From NCBI RefSeq assembly GCF_030264295.1, contig NZ_CP127173.1, positions 627,501 through 691,500 of the forward strand: a stretch of DNA of 64,000 nt, written 5' to 3'. A program made the position numbers and the translations under genes. Shown here piece by piece: positions 25,400-33,606 of this stretch. The notes beneath the pieces are model-generated. The model was not told where the DNA came from, did no database searches, and worked only from the letters and a program-made list of their open reading frames with translations. The DNA is from Amycolatopsis nalaikhensis. Lineage in GTDB: Bacteria > Actinomycetota > Actinomycetes > Mycobacteriales > Pseudonocardiaceae. Every line of letters starts with the position of its first letter. Position 1 is the first letter of the stretch.

Positions 25400-26353
25400 C
25401 TAGAGCGACGAAGTCAGTCCGCGGGCCCGCAGCACCGCGCGTTCCAGGGGCCGGAACACCAGCAGCTCGATCCCCACGCCGACCAGCAGGATCAGGAAGA
25501 TCGCGGCGATCACCGTCTCGATGCTGTTGAGCGACGAGCCCTGGTTGAGGTACGCGCCGAGCCCGACGCCCAGCTGCGGCGACAGCGCGATCAGCTCGGC
25601 CGCCATCAGCGAGCGCCACGAGAACGCCCAGCCCTGCTTGAGCCCGGCCAGGAACCCCGGCAAGGCCGCGGGCAGCAGGATGTGGCGCGCCGACGTGAGG
25701 CGGTTCGCGCCCATCACCTGGCCGACACGCGGGAGGATCGGCGGGATCTGGTCGATGCCGGACACCAGGCCGTTCGCGATCGACGGCACCGAGCCCAGCA
25801 GCACGACGAAGTAGATCGCCGCGTCGTTGATCCCGAACCACAGGATCGCCGCGGGCACCCAGGCGACCGACGGCAGGCTCTGCAGGCCGGTCAGCAGCGG
25901 CCCGAGCGCCGCCCGGACCACGCGGACCTTCGCCACGACGAGGCCCAGCGGCGTGCCGATGAGCACGCCCGCGACGAACCCGAGCGCGGCGCGGTGCACC
26001 GACGTCCAGACGAAGCCGAACACCTCGCCGTCGGTGACGCGGCTCCAGAACTCGGCCCACACCGCCAGCGGCGCGGGCAGCTGCGCCTCGGACCAGAACG
26101 CCGCCGCCCACAGGATCTGCCAGACGACGACCAGCAGGACCAGCGCGAGCACCGGCGGCAGGAAACCCCAGGCGAAGCGCTTCCAGAACCCGGGACGGCG
26201 CTCGCCCACCGGGGCGTCTAGCGAGTCCAGTCCGGCGCCGACCGCGTCCAGGTCGGCTTCGGCACCACCGTGGGGGGTCCCCAGGGGGGCGGAGCCCCCT
26301 TGGGCGGGGGGCTGGGGGTTCGCCCCCCAGGAAGCCGAGTCAAGCTGCGGCAT
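25400..26353 (-). CDS. ABC transporter permease, sulfonate/nitrate/taurine type
   Basis: 317 residues, about six membrane helices. The EAA-loop region is TGLQSLPSVAWVPAAILWFGI, with ILLPAALPGFLAGLKQGWAFSW, the SsuC/TauC pattern. It forms the membrane channel with the ATPase and lipoprotein encoded upstream. The ATG at 26353 has a good GAGAGGTGA site and overlaps the ATPase gene by 14 bases. The first 40 residues are unusual, encoded partly by a G-rich palindromic repeat (26271-26330). An in-frame GTG at 26209 would avoid it. Confidence 0.88.
   Translation of the reverse strand: MPQLDSASWGANPQPPAQGGSAPLGTPHGGAEADLDAVGAGLDSLDAPVGERRPGFWKRFAWGFLPPVLALVLLVVVWQILWAAAFWSEAQLPAPLAVWAEFWSRVTDGEVFGFVWTSVHRAALGFVAGVLIGTPLGLVVAKVRVVRAALGPLLTGLQSLPSVAWVPAAILWFGINDAAIYFVVLLGSVPSIANGLVSGIDQIPPILPRVGQVMGANRLTSARHILLPAALPGFLAGLKQGWAFSWRSLMAAELIALSPQLGVGLGAYLNQGSSLNSIETVIAAIFLILLVGVGIELLVFRPLERAVLRARGLTSSL
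26271..26330. repeat. Cluster of G-rich hairpins inside the permease 5' coding region
   Basis: Three adjacent hairpins: TGGGG...TCCCCA (26271-26283), GGGGGC-GGA-GCCCCC (26285-26299) and CTGGGGG-TTCG-CCCCCAG (about 26312-26330). Such GGGGGC/GCCCCC clusters are usually intergenic REP-like elements in Streptomyces and relatives. Here they are translated in frame as a Gly/Pro/Gln stretch (NPQPPAQGGSAPLGTPHGG). Confidence 0.7.
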
Positions 26354-27131
26354 GGGTGCTGATCACCTCTCGCAGGTGCCCGGTGATCTCCTCGGTCAGC
26401 TCCTCGGCGTCGGCCAGCGGTACGTCCGTCCACTCGCGCACGACCTTGCCCGGCCGCGACGACAGGAGCACCACGCGCTGCCCGAGCCGGACCGCCTCGC
26501 GCACGTCGTGGGTCACGAACAGCACCGACGTGCCGGTGCTGCGGTAGACGCGCAGCAGCTCGCCCTGCAGGACGTCGCGGGTGATGGCGTCGAGCGCGGC
26601 GAACGGCTCGTCCATCAGCAGCAGCGACTGCTCCGGGTCGCCGCCGACGCGCAGGGTCGCCGCCAGCGCGCGGGCCAGCGCGACGCGCTGCCGCATGCCG
26701 CCGGACAGCTCGTGCGGGCGCTTGCCGCCCGCGCCGTTCAGCCGGACCAGGTCGAGCAGCTCGGCGGCCTTCTCGCGGCGCTCGGCGCGCCCGAACCCGG
26801 CCAGCCGCAGCGGCAGCTCGACGTTGCGGGCCGCGGTCAGCCACGGCATCAGCGCGGCCTCCTGGAACATCACCGCGGGCCGCGACGTGTTCAGCGTGAT
26901 CTCCCCCGCCGACGGCGCGTCCAGCCCGGCGACCAGGTTCAGCAGCGTGCTCTTGCCGCAGCCGGAAGCGCCGAGCAGGCAGACGAACTCGCCGGGCGCG
27001 ACGGTGAGGTCGACGCCGTCGAGCGCGACCACCGCGCGGCCCGCCGGGCCGAACGTCTTGCGCACGCCGTCGAGACGCACCGCGGTCGCGCCGGTGAAAC
27101 TGGTCCGGCCGGTCGGGAGGGTCGTGGTCAT
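26340..27131 (-). CDS. ABC transporter ATPase, sulfonate/nitrate/taurine type
   Basis: 263 residues. Walker A GASGCGKST, Q-loop VMFQEAALMPWLT, signature LSGGMRQRVALARAL, Walker B LLLMDEPFAALD and the His switch VTHDVREAVRL are all intact, so it should be active. The family energises uptake of sulfonates, taurine or nitrate. It overlaps the permease gene and follows the binding-protein gene by 13 bases in one operon. The solute is not resolved from sequence. Confidence 0.92.
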   Translation of the reverse strand: MTTTLPTGRTSFTGATAVRLDGVRKTFGPAGRAVVALDGVDLTVAPGEFVCLLGASGCGKSTLLNLVAGLDAPSAGEITLNTSRPAVMFQEAALMPWLTAARNVELPLRLAGFGRAERREKAAELLDLVRLNGAGGKRPHELSGGMRQRVALARALAATLRVGGDPEQSLLLMDEPFAALDAITRDVLQGELLRVYRSTGTSVLFVTHDVREAVRLGQRVVLLSSRPGKVVREWTDVPLADAEELTEEITGHLREVISTHAAA

Positions 27132-27144
27132 CGCTGGCTGCCTC

Positions 27145-28197
27145 TCACTTGGCGAGTTCGGGCGCGTTCACGGCGGGCAGGTTCTTGGCCTTGAGCGCCT
27201 CGTTCAGCGGGCCGAAGTCGGCGAAGCCCTTCAGCGCGACGGCCGACTTGACCACGCCCGCCGTCACCGAGTCCTGCGCGAGCTGCGGGAACTCGGCCGG
27301 GATCGGGTCGGTGGTCAGCTCGATGCCGGAGAACGCGCGGTCGATGACGCCCTGGCTCAGGCTACTGCCGGCGAACTCCTTGAGAGCCCCGTTGACCACG
27401 GTCTTCGCCTCGGCCGGGTTGGCCTTGGCCCAGTCGATCGCGGCCAGCTCGCCCTTCAGGACGGCCTGGACGGTGTCCGGGTGCTGCTGCAGGAACTCAC
27501 TGCGCACGATGACGACGGTGCTCGGGAAGCGGCCGCCCGGCCACAGCGTCTTCTCGTCGACCAGCACCTTCGCGCCGGCGTCGAGGACCAGCCGGGACGC
27601 CCACGGTTCGGGCAGCCAGCCGCCGTCGACCTCGCCCTTCTTGAAGGCGTCCAGGGTCTTCGGGTTGTCGAGGTTGGTGATCTTGACCTGGTCGGTCAGC
27701 TGCTTGCCGGCCAGGAACTTCTTGAGCGCGACGTCCTGGGTGTTGGCCAGCTGCGGCGTCGCGATGTTCTTGCCCTTGAGCTGCTCGACGCTGGTGATGT
27801 CGGGCTTGACGACCAGCTGCGCGCCCCCGGAGACGGCGCCGGAGATCAGCTGGATGGCGCCCTTCGACTTGGTGAAGGCGTTGATGGCCGGGCCGGAGCC
27901 GATGAAGGCGACGTCGAGGGAGCCGCCCAGCAGGGCGTTGACCTCTTCGGGGCCGGCGTTGAACGTCTGGGTGGTGAGCTTGGTCGAGCCGAGCTCGGCC
28001 TTGAAGAAGTCCTTCTTGACGCCGATCAGCGCGGGCGCGTGGGTGACGTTCGGGAAGAACCCGACCCGCACCTCCCCGGCGGTGCCCTGGTTCGCGGCCG
28101 GCGCGGTGCTGCTGTCCGCGCGGGTACAGCCGGCGAGCACGCCCACGGCGGTCAGCGCGGCGAGCGCGGAGGCCAGGAAGCGGTGATGGGTGCGCAC
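27145..28197 (-). CDS. Solute-binding lipoprotein of the ABC transporter (SsuA/TauA-like)
   Basis: 350 residues from a GTG. A signal peptide ends in the lipobox LAGC, so the protein is anchored outside the membrane. The binding domain is of the NMT1/SsuA type: VGFFPNVTHAPALIGVKKDFF, GSLDVAFIGSGPAINAF, EVDGGWLPEPWASRLV. It delivers an aliphatic sulfonate or similar anion to the permease. First gene of the three-gene operon, with a gap of 306 bases upstream that holds a possible structured leader. Confidence 0.88.
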   Translation of the reverse strand: MRTHHRFLASALAALTAVGVLAGCTRADSSTAPAANQGTAGEVRVGFFPNVTHAPALIGVKKDFFKAELGSTKLTTQTFNAGPEEVNALLGGSLDVAFIGSGPAINAFTKSKGAIQLISGAVSGGAQLVVKPDITSVEQLKGKNIATPQLANTQDVALKKFLAGKQLTDQVKITNLDNPKTLDAFKKGEVDGGWLPEPWASRLVLDAGAKVLVDEKTLWPGGRFPSTVVIVRSEFLQQHPDTVQAVLKGELAAIDWAKANPAEAKTVVNGALKEFAGSSLSQGVIDRAFSGIELTTDPIPAEFPQLAQDSVTAGVVKSAVALKGFADFGPLNEALKAKNLPAVNAPELAK

Positions 28198-28503
28198 GGC
28201 GGGGTCACCTTTCGGGGGTCGGTGTCGGGGCGAGGTTCGCACGGTCACCCACTGAGGCGCATAGCCATCCGCATCCCGGGAATTCTGGTGAGATTCCTTG
28301 ACATCGGTGACGGTTGCGCCTAGTGACCGTTCGCCCAGCTCGGAGGTGGTGCGGGAGGCAGCATGGCGGGTCCGCGGCCCCCGGCGCGAGGGGTCCCGCG
28401 ATGTGGGCACGGGAGTCGCGACGGCAGAAACCCGGCGGTTCGGACAACCTCCCGCGTCACCCGGACGTGGTATGGGTGACCACGAGAAAACGGGAGGGAA
28501 GCC
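28198..28503. promoter_or_regulatory. Divergent gap with possible structured leader for the ABC operon
   Basis: At 28255-28321, arms AGGCGCA and TGCGCCT enclose a second stem GGAAT-N9-ATTCC (28279-28297), giving a compact two-stem element about 60 bases upstream of the lipoprotein gene. It could be a small leader RNA for the ABC operon or a pair of operator sites. On the plus strand TTGACA at 28298 resembles a -35 box. No known riboswitch was recognised; the rest of the gap shows nothing. Confidence 0.35.
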
Positions 28504-28899
28504 ATGACGAGCACCGCACACCGACGGGGCCAGGGGGTCGCCGGCGTCCGCGTGGCGCTGGTCGTGCTGTTCATCGGACTCGGCCAGGCGACGTTCGAGT
28601 GGTTCCGGTCACTCGGCATGGACGCGGTGACGAGCCTGGTCGTGTGGGCGATCCCGGTCGCCACCGGGGCGGCGGTGACGCTCGTCCTGTGGCTGGCTTC
28701 GGATCGGGCCTTCGCGCTGCGCAACTGGCTGCCGGTGGCGGTCAGCATCCCGGTTTACCTGGGTGGGGCCTTCGGGCTGGCCACTGGGACGGCGAGCCTG
28801 GTGGCTTCGGTGGTCACCGGAGTCGGGTTCGGGATCGCCGTGGTGGCCGTGGCCGGGGTGCTGCGGGCCCGGCGGGAGAACGTCGAAGCGCGGCGGTGA
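28504..28899 (+). CDS. Small membrane protein of four predicted helices
   Basis: 131 residues from an ATG after GGGAGGG. Hydrophobic segments: VALVVLFIGLGQATFEWF, SLVVWAIPVATGAAVTLVLWL, WLPVAVSIPVYLGGAFGLATG, LVASVVTGVGFGIAVVAVAGVL. No recognisable family or catalytic residues. It ends six bases before the convergent TetR gene. Confidence 0.6.
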   Translation: MTSTAHRRGQGVAGVRVALVVLFIGLGQATFEWFRSLGMDAVTSLVVWAIPVATGAAVTLVLWLASDRAFALRNWLPVAVSIPVYLGGAFGLATGTASLVASVVTGVGFGIAVVAVAGVLRARRENVEARR

Positions 28900-28905
28900 C
28901 GGGGA

Positions 28906-29634
28906 TCAAGCCGACGGCCTGAGGTTGCCGATGATCAGGCCGAGGGCGAACTCGAACCGGTCGTGCCCGGTGCCGGAGGTCAGCTCGGCGGCGTGACGCC
29001 GGGTCTGCGGGAACGTGTCGGCCGGGAGCGCGGTGAAGCGGCTCAGCAGTTCTTCGCGGCCGAGGACCCATTCGTCGTCCGGGTGTTTCCGCCGCCGCTG
29101 GACCAGCGACTGCTCCAGGGTGTACGCGCTGACGTAGAGAGACAGGGCGTCGAGGGCCCACGCGGCCGTCCGCGGTTCGATGCCCCCGGCGAGCAGGATC
29201 GCGAAGAGCCCTTCGCGAACCCGCAGCGCGTCGAGGTTGGTGGGGACCATGCCCAGCGCGGCCCGGGAAACACCGGGGTACTTCAAGTACTGGTCGCGGA
29301 TCTGCGTGTACGCGTCAAGGAGCTGCGTCCGCCACGTGTCCGGGTCCGGTTCGGGCAGCACGATCTCGGCACAAAGCCTTCCGACGAGCAGGTCGTCCAG
29401 GTCGTCTTTGTTCACGATGTGGGCGTACAGCGACGACGGCCCGGTGCCGAGCACCGCGGCCACCCGCCGGATGGTCAGCGCGTCGTAGCCCTCGGTCGCC
29501 ACGACCCGCAGCGCCGCGTCGGTGATCCGGTCGACCGTGATGGGTTTCTTCGGCGACGGGACGGCGGGGTCACCGGCGGCCTGGGCGTGCCGGGATGCCC
29601 GGCGCTGGCGCGGATCGGAGGGCATGCGGGCCAC
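28906..29634 (-). CDS. TetR-family repressor with TetR_C-like domain
   Basis: 242 residues; a second ATG at 29625 is an alternative start. The HTH is DRITDAALRVVATEGYDALTIRRVAAVLGTGPSSLYAHIVNKDDL, close to classical TetR/ActII proteins, and the C-terminal domain is long and helical like TetR_C. It is divergent from the FAD monooxygenase gene across three operator palindromes, so it very probably represses that gene and itself, with a small-molecule inducer. The layout resembles tetR with a flavin-dependent detoxifying enzyme. Confidence 0.85.
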   Translation of the reverse strand: MARMPSDPRQRRASRHAQAAGDPAVPSPKKPITVDRITDAALRVVATEGYDALTIRRVAAVLGTGPSSLYAHIVNKDDLDDLLVGRLCAEIVLPEPDPDTWRTQLLDAYTQIRDQYLKYPGVSRAALGMVPTNLDALRVREGLFAILLAGGIEPRTAAWALDALSLYVSAYTLEQSLVQRRRKHPDDEWVLGREELLSRFTALPADTFPQTRRHAAELTSGTGHDRFEFALGLIIGNLRPSA

Positions 29635-29648
29635 CCTAGCACTTGAAA

Positions 29649-29700
29649 CGAACTAAGTTCGACTGGTAGAACTTAGTTCGTCCACGACGAACTAAGTTCT
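29649..29700. promoter_or_regulatory. Three tandem operators CGAACTAAGTTCG
   Basis: Palindromes at 29649-29661 (CGAACTAAGTTCG), 29668-29680 (AGAACTTAGTTCG) and 29688-29700 (CGAACTAAGTTCT) are spaced about 20 bases apart, two helical turns. They fill the gap between the repressor start (29634) and the monooxygenase start (29712), so cooperative repression of both promoters is likely. Confidence 0.85.
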
Positions 29701-30406
29701 TGAGGTGCGAGATGCGCGTTGCCATCGCCGGAGCCGGACTGGGCGGTCTGTGCCTGGCGCAGGGCCTGCGCCAGGCCGGGATCGAGGCCGAGGTGCACGA
29801 GCGGGACCCGGCGATCACCGCGCGGTTCCAGGGTTACCGGCTCGTGCTGAGCCAGACCGGATTGACGGCGTTGCGAGGCTGTCTGCCCCGGCGCTGGCAC
29901 GCGCTGCTGGAGGCGATCTCCGGCGACGCCTACGGCGAGCGGCTGGTCCTGGACCCGCGGCTGAACAAGATCGGCGAGCTCGGCCCCGGCCGGAGCGGGA
30001 CCGTGATCGACCGGCACGTGCTCCGCCACCTGCTGCTGACCGGGCTCACCGTGCGCACCGGGGCCGCGCTGACCGGCTACGCCGTGCTGGCCGACGGGCG
30101 GGTCGAAGCCCGGTTCGCGCACGGCGACCCGGTCGCCGCCGACCTGCTCGTCGGGGCGGACGGCGTCGGCTCCGCGGTCCGCGCGGTGCTGGCACCGCGG
30201 ACCACGCCGACCGACACCGGCGTCCGGTTCGTCATCGGCCGCACGCCGTTGACCGGGCAGTTCGCCGGACTGGCACGGGCGTTCGGCTCGAAGATCGCCG
30301 GAGACGGCGTGAGCCTGCTGCTCGGCGCGATGCGGTTCCGCACCCCGCCGAAGCGCGCGGCCGAAGAACTGGCGCCCGAGGTCGTCCTCCCCGACGTCGG
30401 GGACTA

Positions 30407-31440
30407 GGGCCTGTATCGAAGTCGTCTCGGGCTGGTTGAGCTGGTGTTGGGCGTGTCGGTGGCCGACATGGGTGAGGTCTCCGGTAGGTGGTTCGTCGAC
30501 CAAGAAGAACCTGAACACCGGAGACCTCGTGGACACCCTAGCGGTGACGAGGCGGTTCGACCTGACCGACGAGCAGTGGGCGGCGCTGGAGCCGTTGCTG
30601 CCCGTGCCGTCACGGCCGGGTCGGCCGTCGTTGTGGAGCAGACGGCAGTTGATCGACGGGATCCGGTGGCGGGTGCGCACCGGCGCGCCGTGGCGGGACA
30701 TGCCCGAGGGATATGGGTCCTGGGCAGCGGCTTATGGCCTGTTTCGGCGCTGGCAACGGGCTGGTGTCTGGCAGCAGATTCTGACCGCGTTGCAGGCTCT
30801 GGCCGAGGCGGCAGGGCGGATCACGTGGGATGTCAGCGTGGATTCCACGATCGCGCGGGCGCATCAGCATGCGGCGGGTGCGCGGAAAAGGGGGATCTGC
30901 AGGCCGAGCCACCGGGCGGGGTCACCGTCGAGCCGGAGGATCATGCGTTGGGCCGGTCGCGGGGCGGCTTGACCACGAAAGTGCATCTGGGGTGTGAGCA
31001 GGGGCAGAAGCCGTTGTCGATCGTGCTGACCGCCGGCCAGCGTGGCGACAGCCCGCAGTTCATTCCGGTCCTGGCCGGGATCCGGGTGCCCCGACCGGCC
31101 GGTGGGCGGCCGCGGACACGTCCTGATCGGGTCCTTGCGGACAAGGCCTACACCTCGAAAGCCAACCGTGCTCACCTGCGCGGTCGCGGGATCAAGGCGA
31201 CCATTCCGAGCAAGACCGACCAGGATGCGCATCGCAAGGCCAAGGGGTCGAAGGGCGGCCGGCCACCGGCCTTCGACCCCGAAATCTACAAGCAGCGGCA
31301 CGCGGTCGAGTGCGGCATCAACCGACTCAAACGCCACCGTGGGGTGGCCACCCGCTACGACAAACTCGCCGTCCGCTACGAAGCCACCGTCCACGTCGCC
31401 GCGATCAACGAATGGCTCTGACCCACTTCGATACACGCCC
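30407..31440 (+). mobile_element. IS5-family insertion sequence in the monooxygenase gene
   Basis: 1034 bases with terminal inverted repeats beginning GGGC[C/G]TGTATCGAAGT and a TA duplication (30405-30406 and 31441-31442). Insertion into TA is confirmed by the restored monooxygenase frame. It carries one transposase gene in the same direction, read in two frames. GAGGTCTCCGGT and ACCGGAGACCTC (30474-30485, 30517-30528) form a stem ending immediately before the transposase GTG. Confidence 0.92.
30529..31421 (+). CDS. IS5-family transposase, two frames joined by a -1 shift
   Basis: The first frame (GTG at 30529 to the stop at 30972) encodes the N-terminal domain: [33 protein letters not shown] and [20 protein letters not shown], the last holding the first catalytic Asp. 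A -1 shift at CGGAAAAGGGGG near 30889-30897 leads into [11 protein letters not shown] and then [34 protein letters not shown] and [18 protein letters not shown], which carries the catalytic Glu. Related elements are read through a similar site, so programmed frameshifting is possible; a one-base loss would look the same. Confidence 0.8.
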
Positions 31441-31880
31441 TACGTGCGCTGGGCCATGATCCTGCCGCCGGACGGCCCGGCCGGCACGCTCTCCCCGCGG
31501 GAGTCCGTCCTGTCCCGGATCGAGGGCTGGCACCCGGACCTGCGAGCGCTCGTCGAGCAGTCCGATCCGGACAACAGCACGCTGCTGTCCATCCGGGTGG
31601 TGGAGCCCGGCGAGCGCTGGGCGCCCGGCCCGGTCACGCTGCTCGGCGACGCCATCCACGCCACCTCCCCGACCGGCGGCAACGGCGCGAACACCGCCCT
31701 GCGCGACGCGGACCTGCTGCGCCGTTGCCTGACCGAGGGTCGCCGGGATTTCCTCGGCGCGGTCGGCGACTACGAACGGCAGATGTTCGAGTACGGCGCC
31801 GAGGCCGTCCGGCACAGCCTCGACGCGCTCCCCGCCTACGTCCCCCGAGCCGAGCCCGCCTGACCTCGTCCGCCTTCCGG

Positions 31881-32894
31881 TCAGCGGCGCAGGAGCAAAG
31901 ACACGTCGCCGAACTCGTGCCACAGGTACCGGCGCTCGACCGCCGCGTCGTACGCGGCCTGGACCAGCGACCGGCCCGCCACCGCCTCCAGCAGCAGCAG
32001 ATGCGAGGCCTCCGGAGCGTGCAGCCCGGTGACGATCCCGTCCACCACCGAAGCCGGACGCTCCGGCCCCAGCACCAGATTCGTCCACCCCTCGGCCGCG
32101 CGGACCACGCCGTCCGAGACCGAGGACTCCAGCGCCCGTGCCGCCGTCGTGCCGACCGCGATCACCCGGCCGCCGCGGTCGCGGACCCACGACACCAGCG
32201 CCGCCGTCGTGGGCGGCACCCGGAACCGCTCGGCCTGCGGTGGCTCGCCTGCCTCCGGCGATGACACCCCCGTGTGCAACAGCAGCGGCGCGAACAACAC
32301 TCCTTCGGAAACCAGCCGCGTCACCAGCTCCGCCGTGAACGGGCGAGCCGCGGACGGCATCTCCGCGCTGCCCGGCTCGCGGGCGAACACCGTCTGGTAG
32401 TCCGAAATCGGCCACGCTCGCGGCACGTACCCGTAGCGGATCGGGCGGCCCGTCGCCGTCAGGTAGCCCGTCACGCTGCCCTCGACCGCCACCTCCGCGC
32501 GCCACAACCTCGCCGCGCCCGGGTCGGCGGGAGCCAGCAACGTCAGCGATGCCCCGCCCGGCAGCTCCAGGCGCTCGCCCGCGCGGCCGTCCAGCACCGG
32601 CCCGCCCGGCGCGCGCAGCTCCACGATCCACGAACCGTCGTCGAGTTCCGTCGCGAAGTGGACCAGCACCGGGCGTCCGGCGCGCTGGGCCTCGACCGCC
32701 GCCGGAAGCGTGCCCGATGTGTTGACCACCAAGAGGTCGCCGGGGTGGAGGTGGTCGCCCAGCGACGAGAACACCGTGTGGTGGACTGCCGATGGGGAAG
32801 CCACCAGCAGCCGGACCTCGTCGCGGGCCAGGCCGCGGGCCTCGGGCGGGGCCGAGGCCGACAGCTCCTCCGGCAGGTCGAACCGGATGTTCAT
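31881..32894 (-). CDS. QueA-like S-adenosylmethionine:tRNA ribosyltransferase-isomerase
   Basis: 337 residues. SLGDHLHPGDLLVVNTSGTLPA, RYGYVPRAWPISDYQTVF, LLLHTGVSS, RVIAVGTTAARALES and GIVTGLHAPEASHLLLLEA match the QueA fold throughout. QueA transfers a ribosyl group from SAM to preQ1-tRNA to make epoxyqueuosine. Actinomycetes often keep QueA paralogues without the rest of queuosine synthesis, so the substrate here is uncertain. The ATG overlaps the stop of the SDR gene (ATGA). Some active-site substitutions relative to true QueA are likely, but I cannot map them. Confidence 0.8.
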   Translation of the reverse strand: MNIRFDLPEELSASAPPEARGLARDEVRLLVASPSAVHHTVFSSLGDHLHPGDLLVVNTSGTLPAAVEAQRAGRPVLVHFATELDDGSWIVELRAPGGPVLDGRAGERLELPGGASLTLLAPADPGAARLWRAEVAVEGSVTGYLTATGRPIRYGYVPRAWPISDYQTVFAREPGSAEMPSAARPFTAELVTRLVSEGVLFAPLLLHTGVSSPEAGEPPQAERFRVPPTTAALVSWVRDRGGRVIAVGTTAARALESSVSDGVVRAAEGWTNLVLGPERPASVVDGIVTGLHAPEASHLLLLEAVAGRSLVQAAYDAAVERRYLWHEFGDVSLLLRR

Positions 32895-33562
32895 GCCGCC
32901 ACCGTCAGGTCGGCGGCGCGGTAGCGGCCGCTCGGCGGGCGCTCGTCCAGCAACCGCAGGAACGCCGGGACCGCCGTCTCCGGCAACGGCCGGTCCGAGA
33001 TGTCCTCGCCCGGGAACGCGCGCTGGTGCATCGCCGTGCGCAGGTCACCCGGGTCCACCGCGTACACCGCCAGCTCCGGGTGCTCCACCCCGAGCACCGC
33101 CGTGACGTGGTCGAGCGCGGCCTTCGCGGACCCGTAGCCGCCCCAGCCTTCGTACGCTTCGACCGCGGCGTCGGAGCTGATGTTCACGATCGTGCCGCGC
33201 GCTTCCGTCAGAGCGGGCAGCAGGAGCTGGGTCAGCGCCAGCGGCGCGAAGACGTTGACGCGGTAGACGTTTTCCAGTTCCGCCAAGGGATAGCGGGACA
33301 GCGGCGGCAGCGGGCTGACGCCGAGCGAGCTGGCGTTGTTGACCAGCAGGTCGGGTGCCGGGCAGGCGTCGGCCAGTGCGGCGCGGTGCGCCGGGTCGGC
33401 GACGTCGCCGGGCACGGCCGTGAAGCCGATCTCCCGGGCGGCTCCGGCCAACGCGGCCGCGTCGCGGGCGTCGCCGATGACCGTCCACTGTCGACTCACC
33501 AGGGCGGCCGCCAGTGCTCGGCCGAGCCCGGCGGACGCGCCGGTGACGAGTGCGGTGGGCAT
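32891..33562 (-). CDS. Short-chain dehydrogenase/reductase coupled to the QueA-like gene
   Basis: 223 residues. The Rossmann motif TGASAGLGRALA, then NNASSLG, the Ser of NISSDAAVEAYEG and the catalytic YGSAK (Tyr-x-x-x-Lys) are present, so it should be an active NAD(P)-dependent oxidoreductase. The substrate is unknown. It is the first gene of a two-gene coupled unit with the QueA-like gene, which suggests action on the same molecule or tRNA modification. Confidence 0.85.
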   Translation of the reverse strand: MPTALVTGASAGLGRALAAALVSRQWTVIGDARDAAALAGAAREIGFTAVPGDVADPAHRAALADACPAPDLLVNNASSLGVSPLPPLSRYPLAELENVYRVNVFAPLALTQLLLPALTEARGTIVNISSDAAVEAYEGWGGYGSAKAALDHVTAVLGVEHPELAVYAVDPGDLRTAMHQRAFPGEDISDRPLPETAVPAFLRLLDERPPSGRYRAADLTVAA

Positions 33563-33606
33563 GGTTCCTCCTTCGAGGGCTACCCCACCATCGTGAAACC
33601 TCTACA

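Larger units (their letters stand above)
29712..31863 (+). pseudogene. FAD-dependent monooxygenase gene split by an IS5-type element
   Basis: The 5' part (29712-30406) encodes MRVAIAGAGLGGLCLAQGL with the FAD motif and VAADLLVGADGVGSAVRAVL, ending ...EVVLPDVGD. The 3' part (31443-31863) continues YVRWAMILPPDGPAGTL... and contains VTLLGDAIHATSPTGGNGANTALRDADLL, the second FAD motif of the UbiH/PHBH/TetX-like class. Removing 30407-31440 and one copy of the TA duplication restores one open frame across GDYVRW. The enzyme would be a cytoplasmic aromatic or antibiotic hydroxylase under the TetR repressor. As it stands it is inactive unless the element excises. Confidence 0.9.

Noticed and set aside
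28298..28325. TTGACA...TAGTGA as a strong plus-strand promoter
   Set aside because: The nearest plus-strand gene starts 180 bases away and the -10 match is poor; kept only as a remark.
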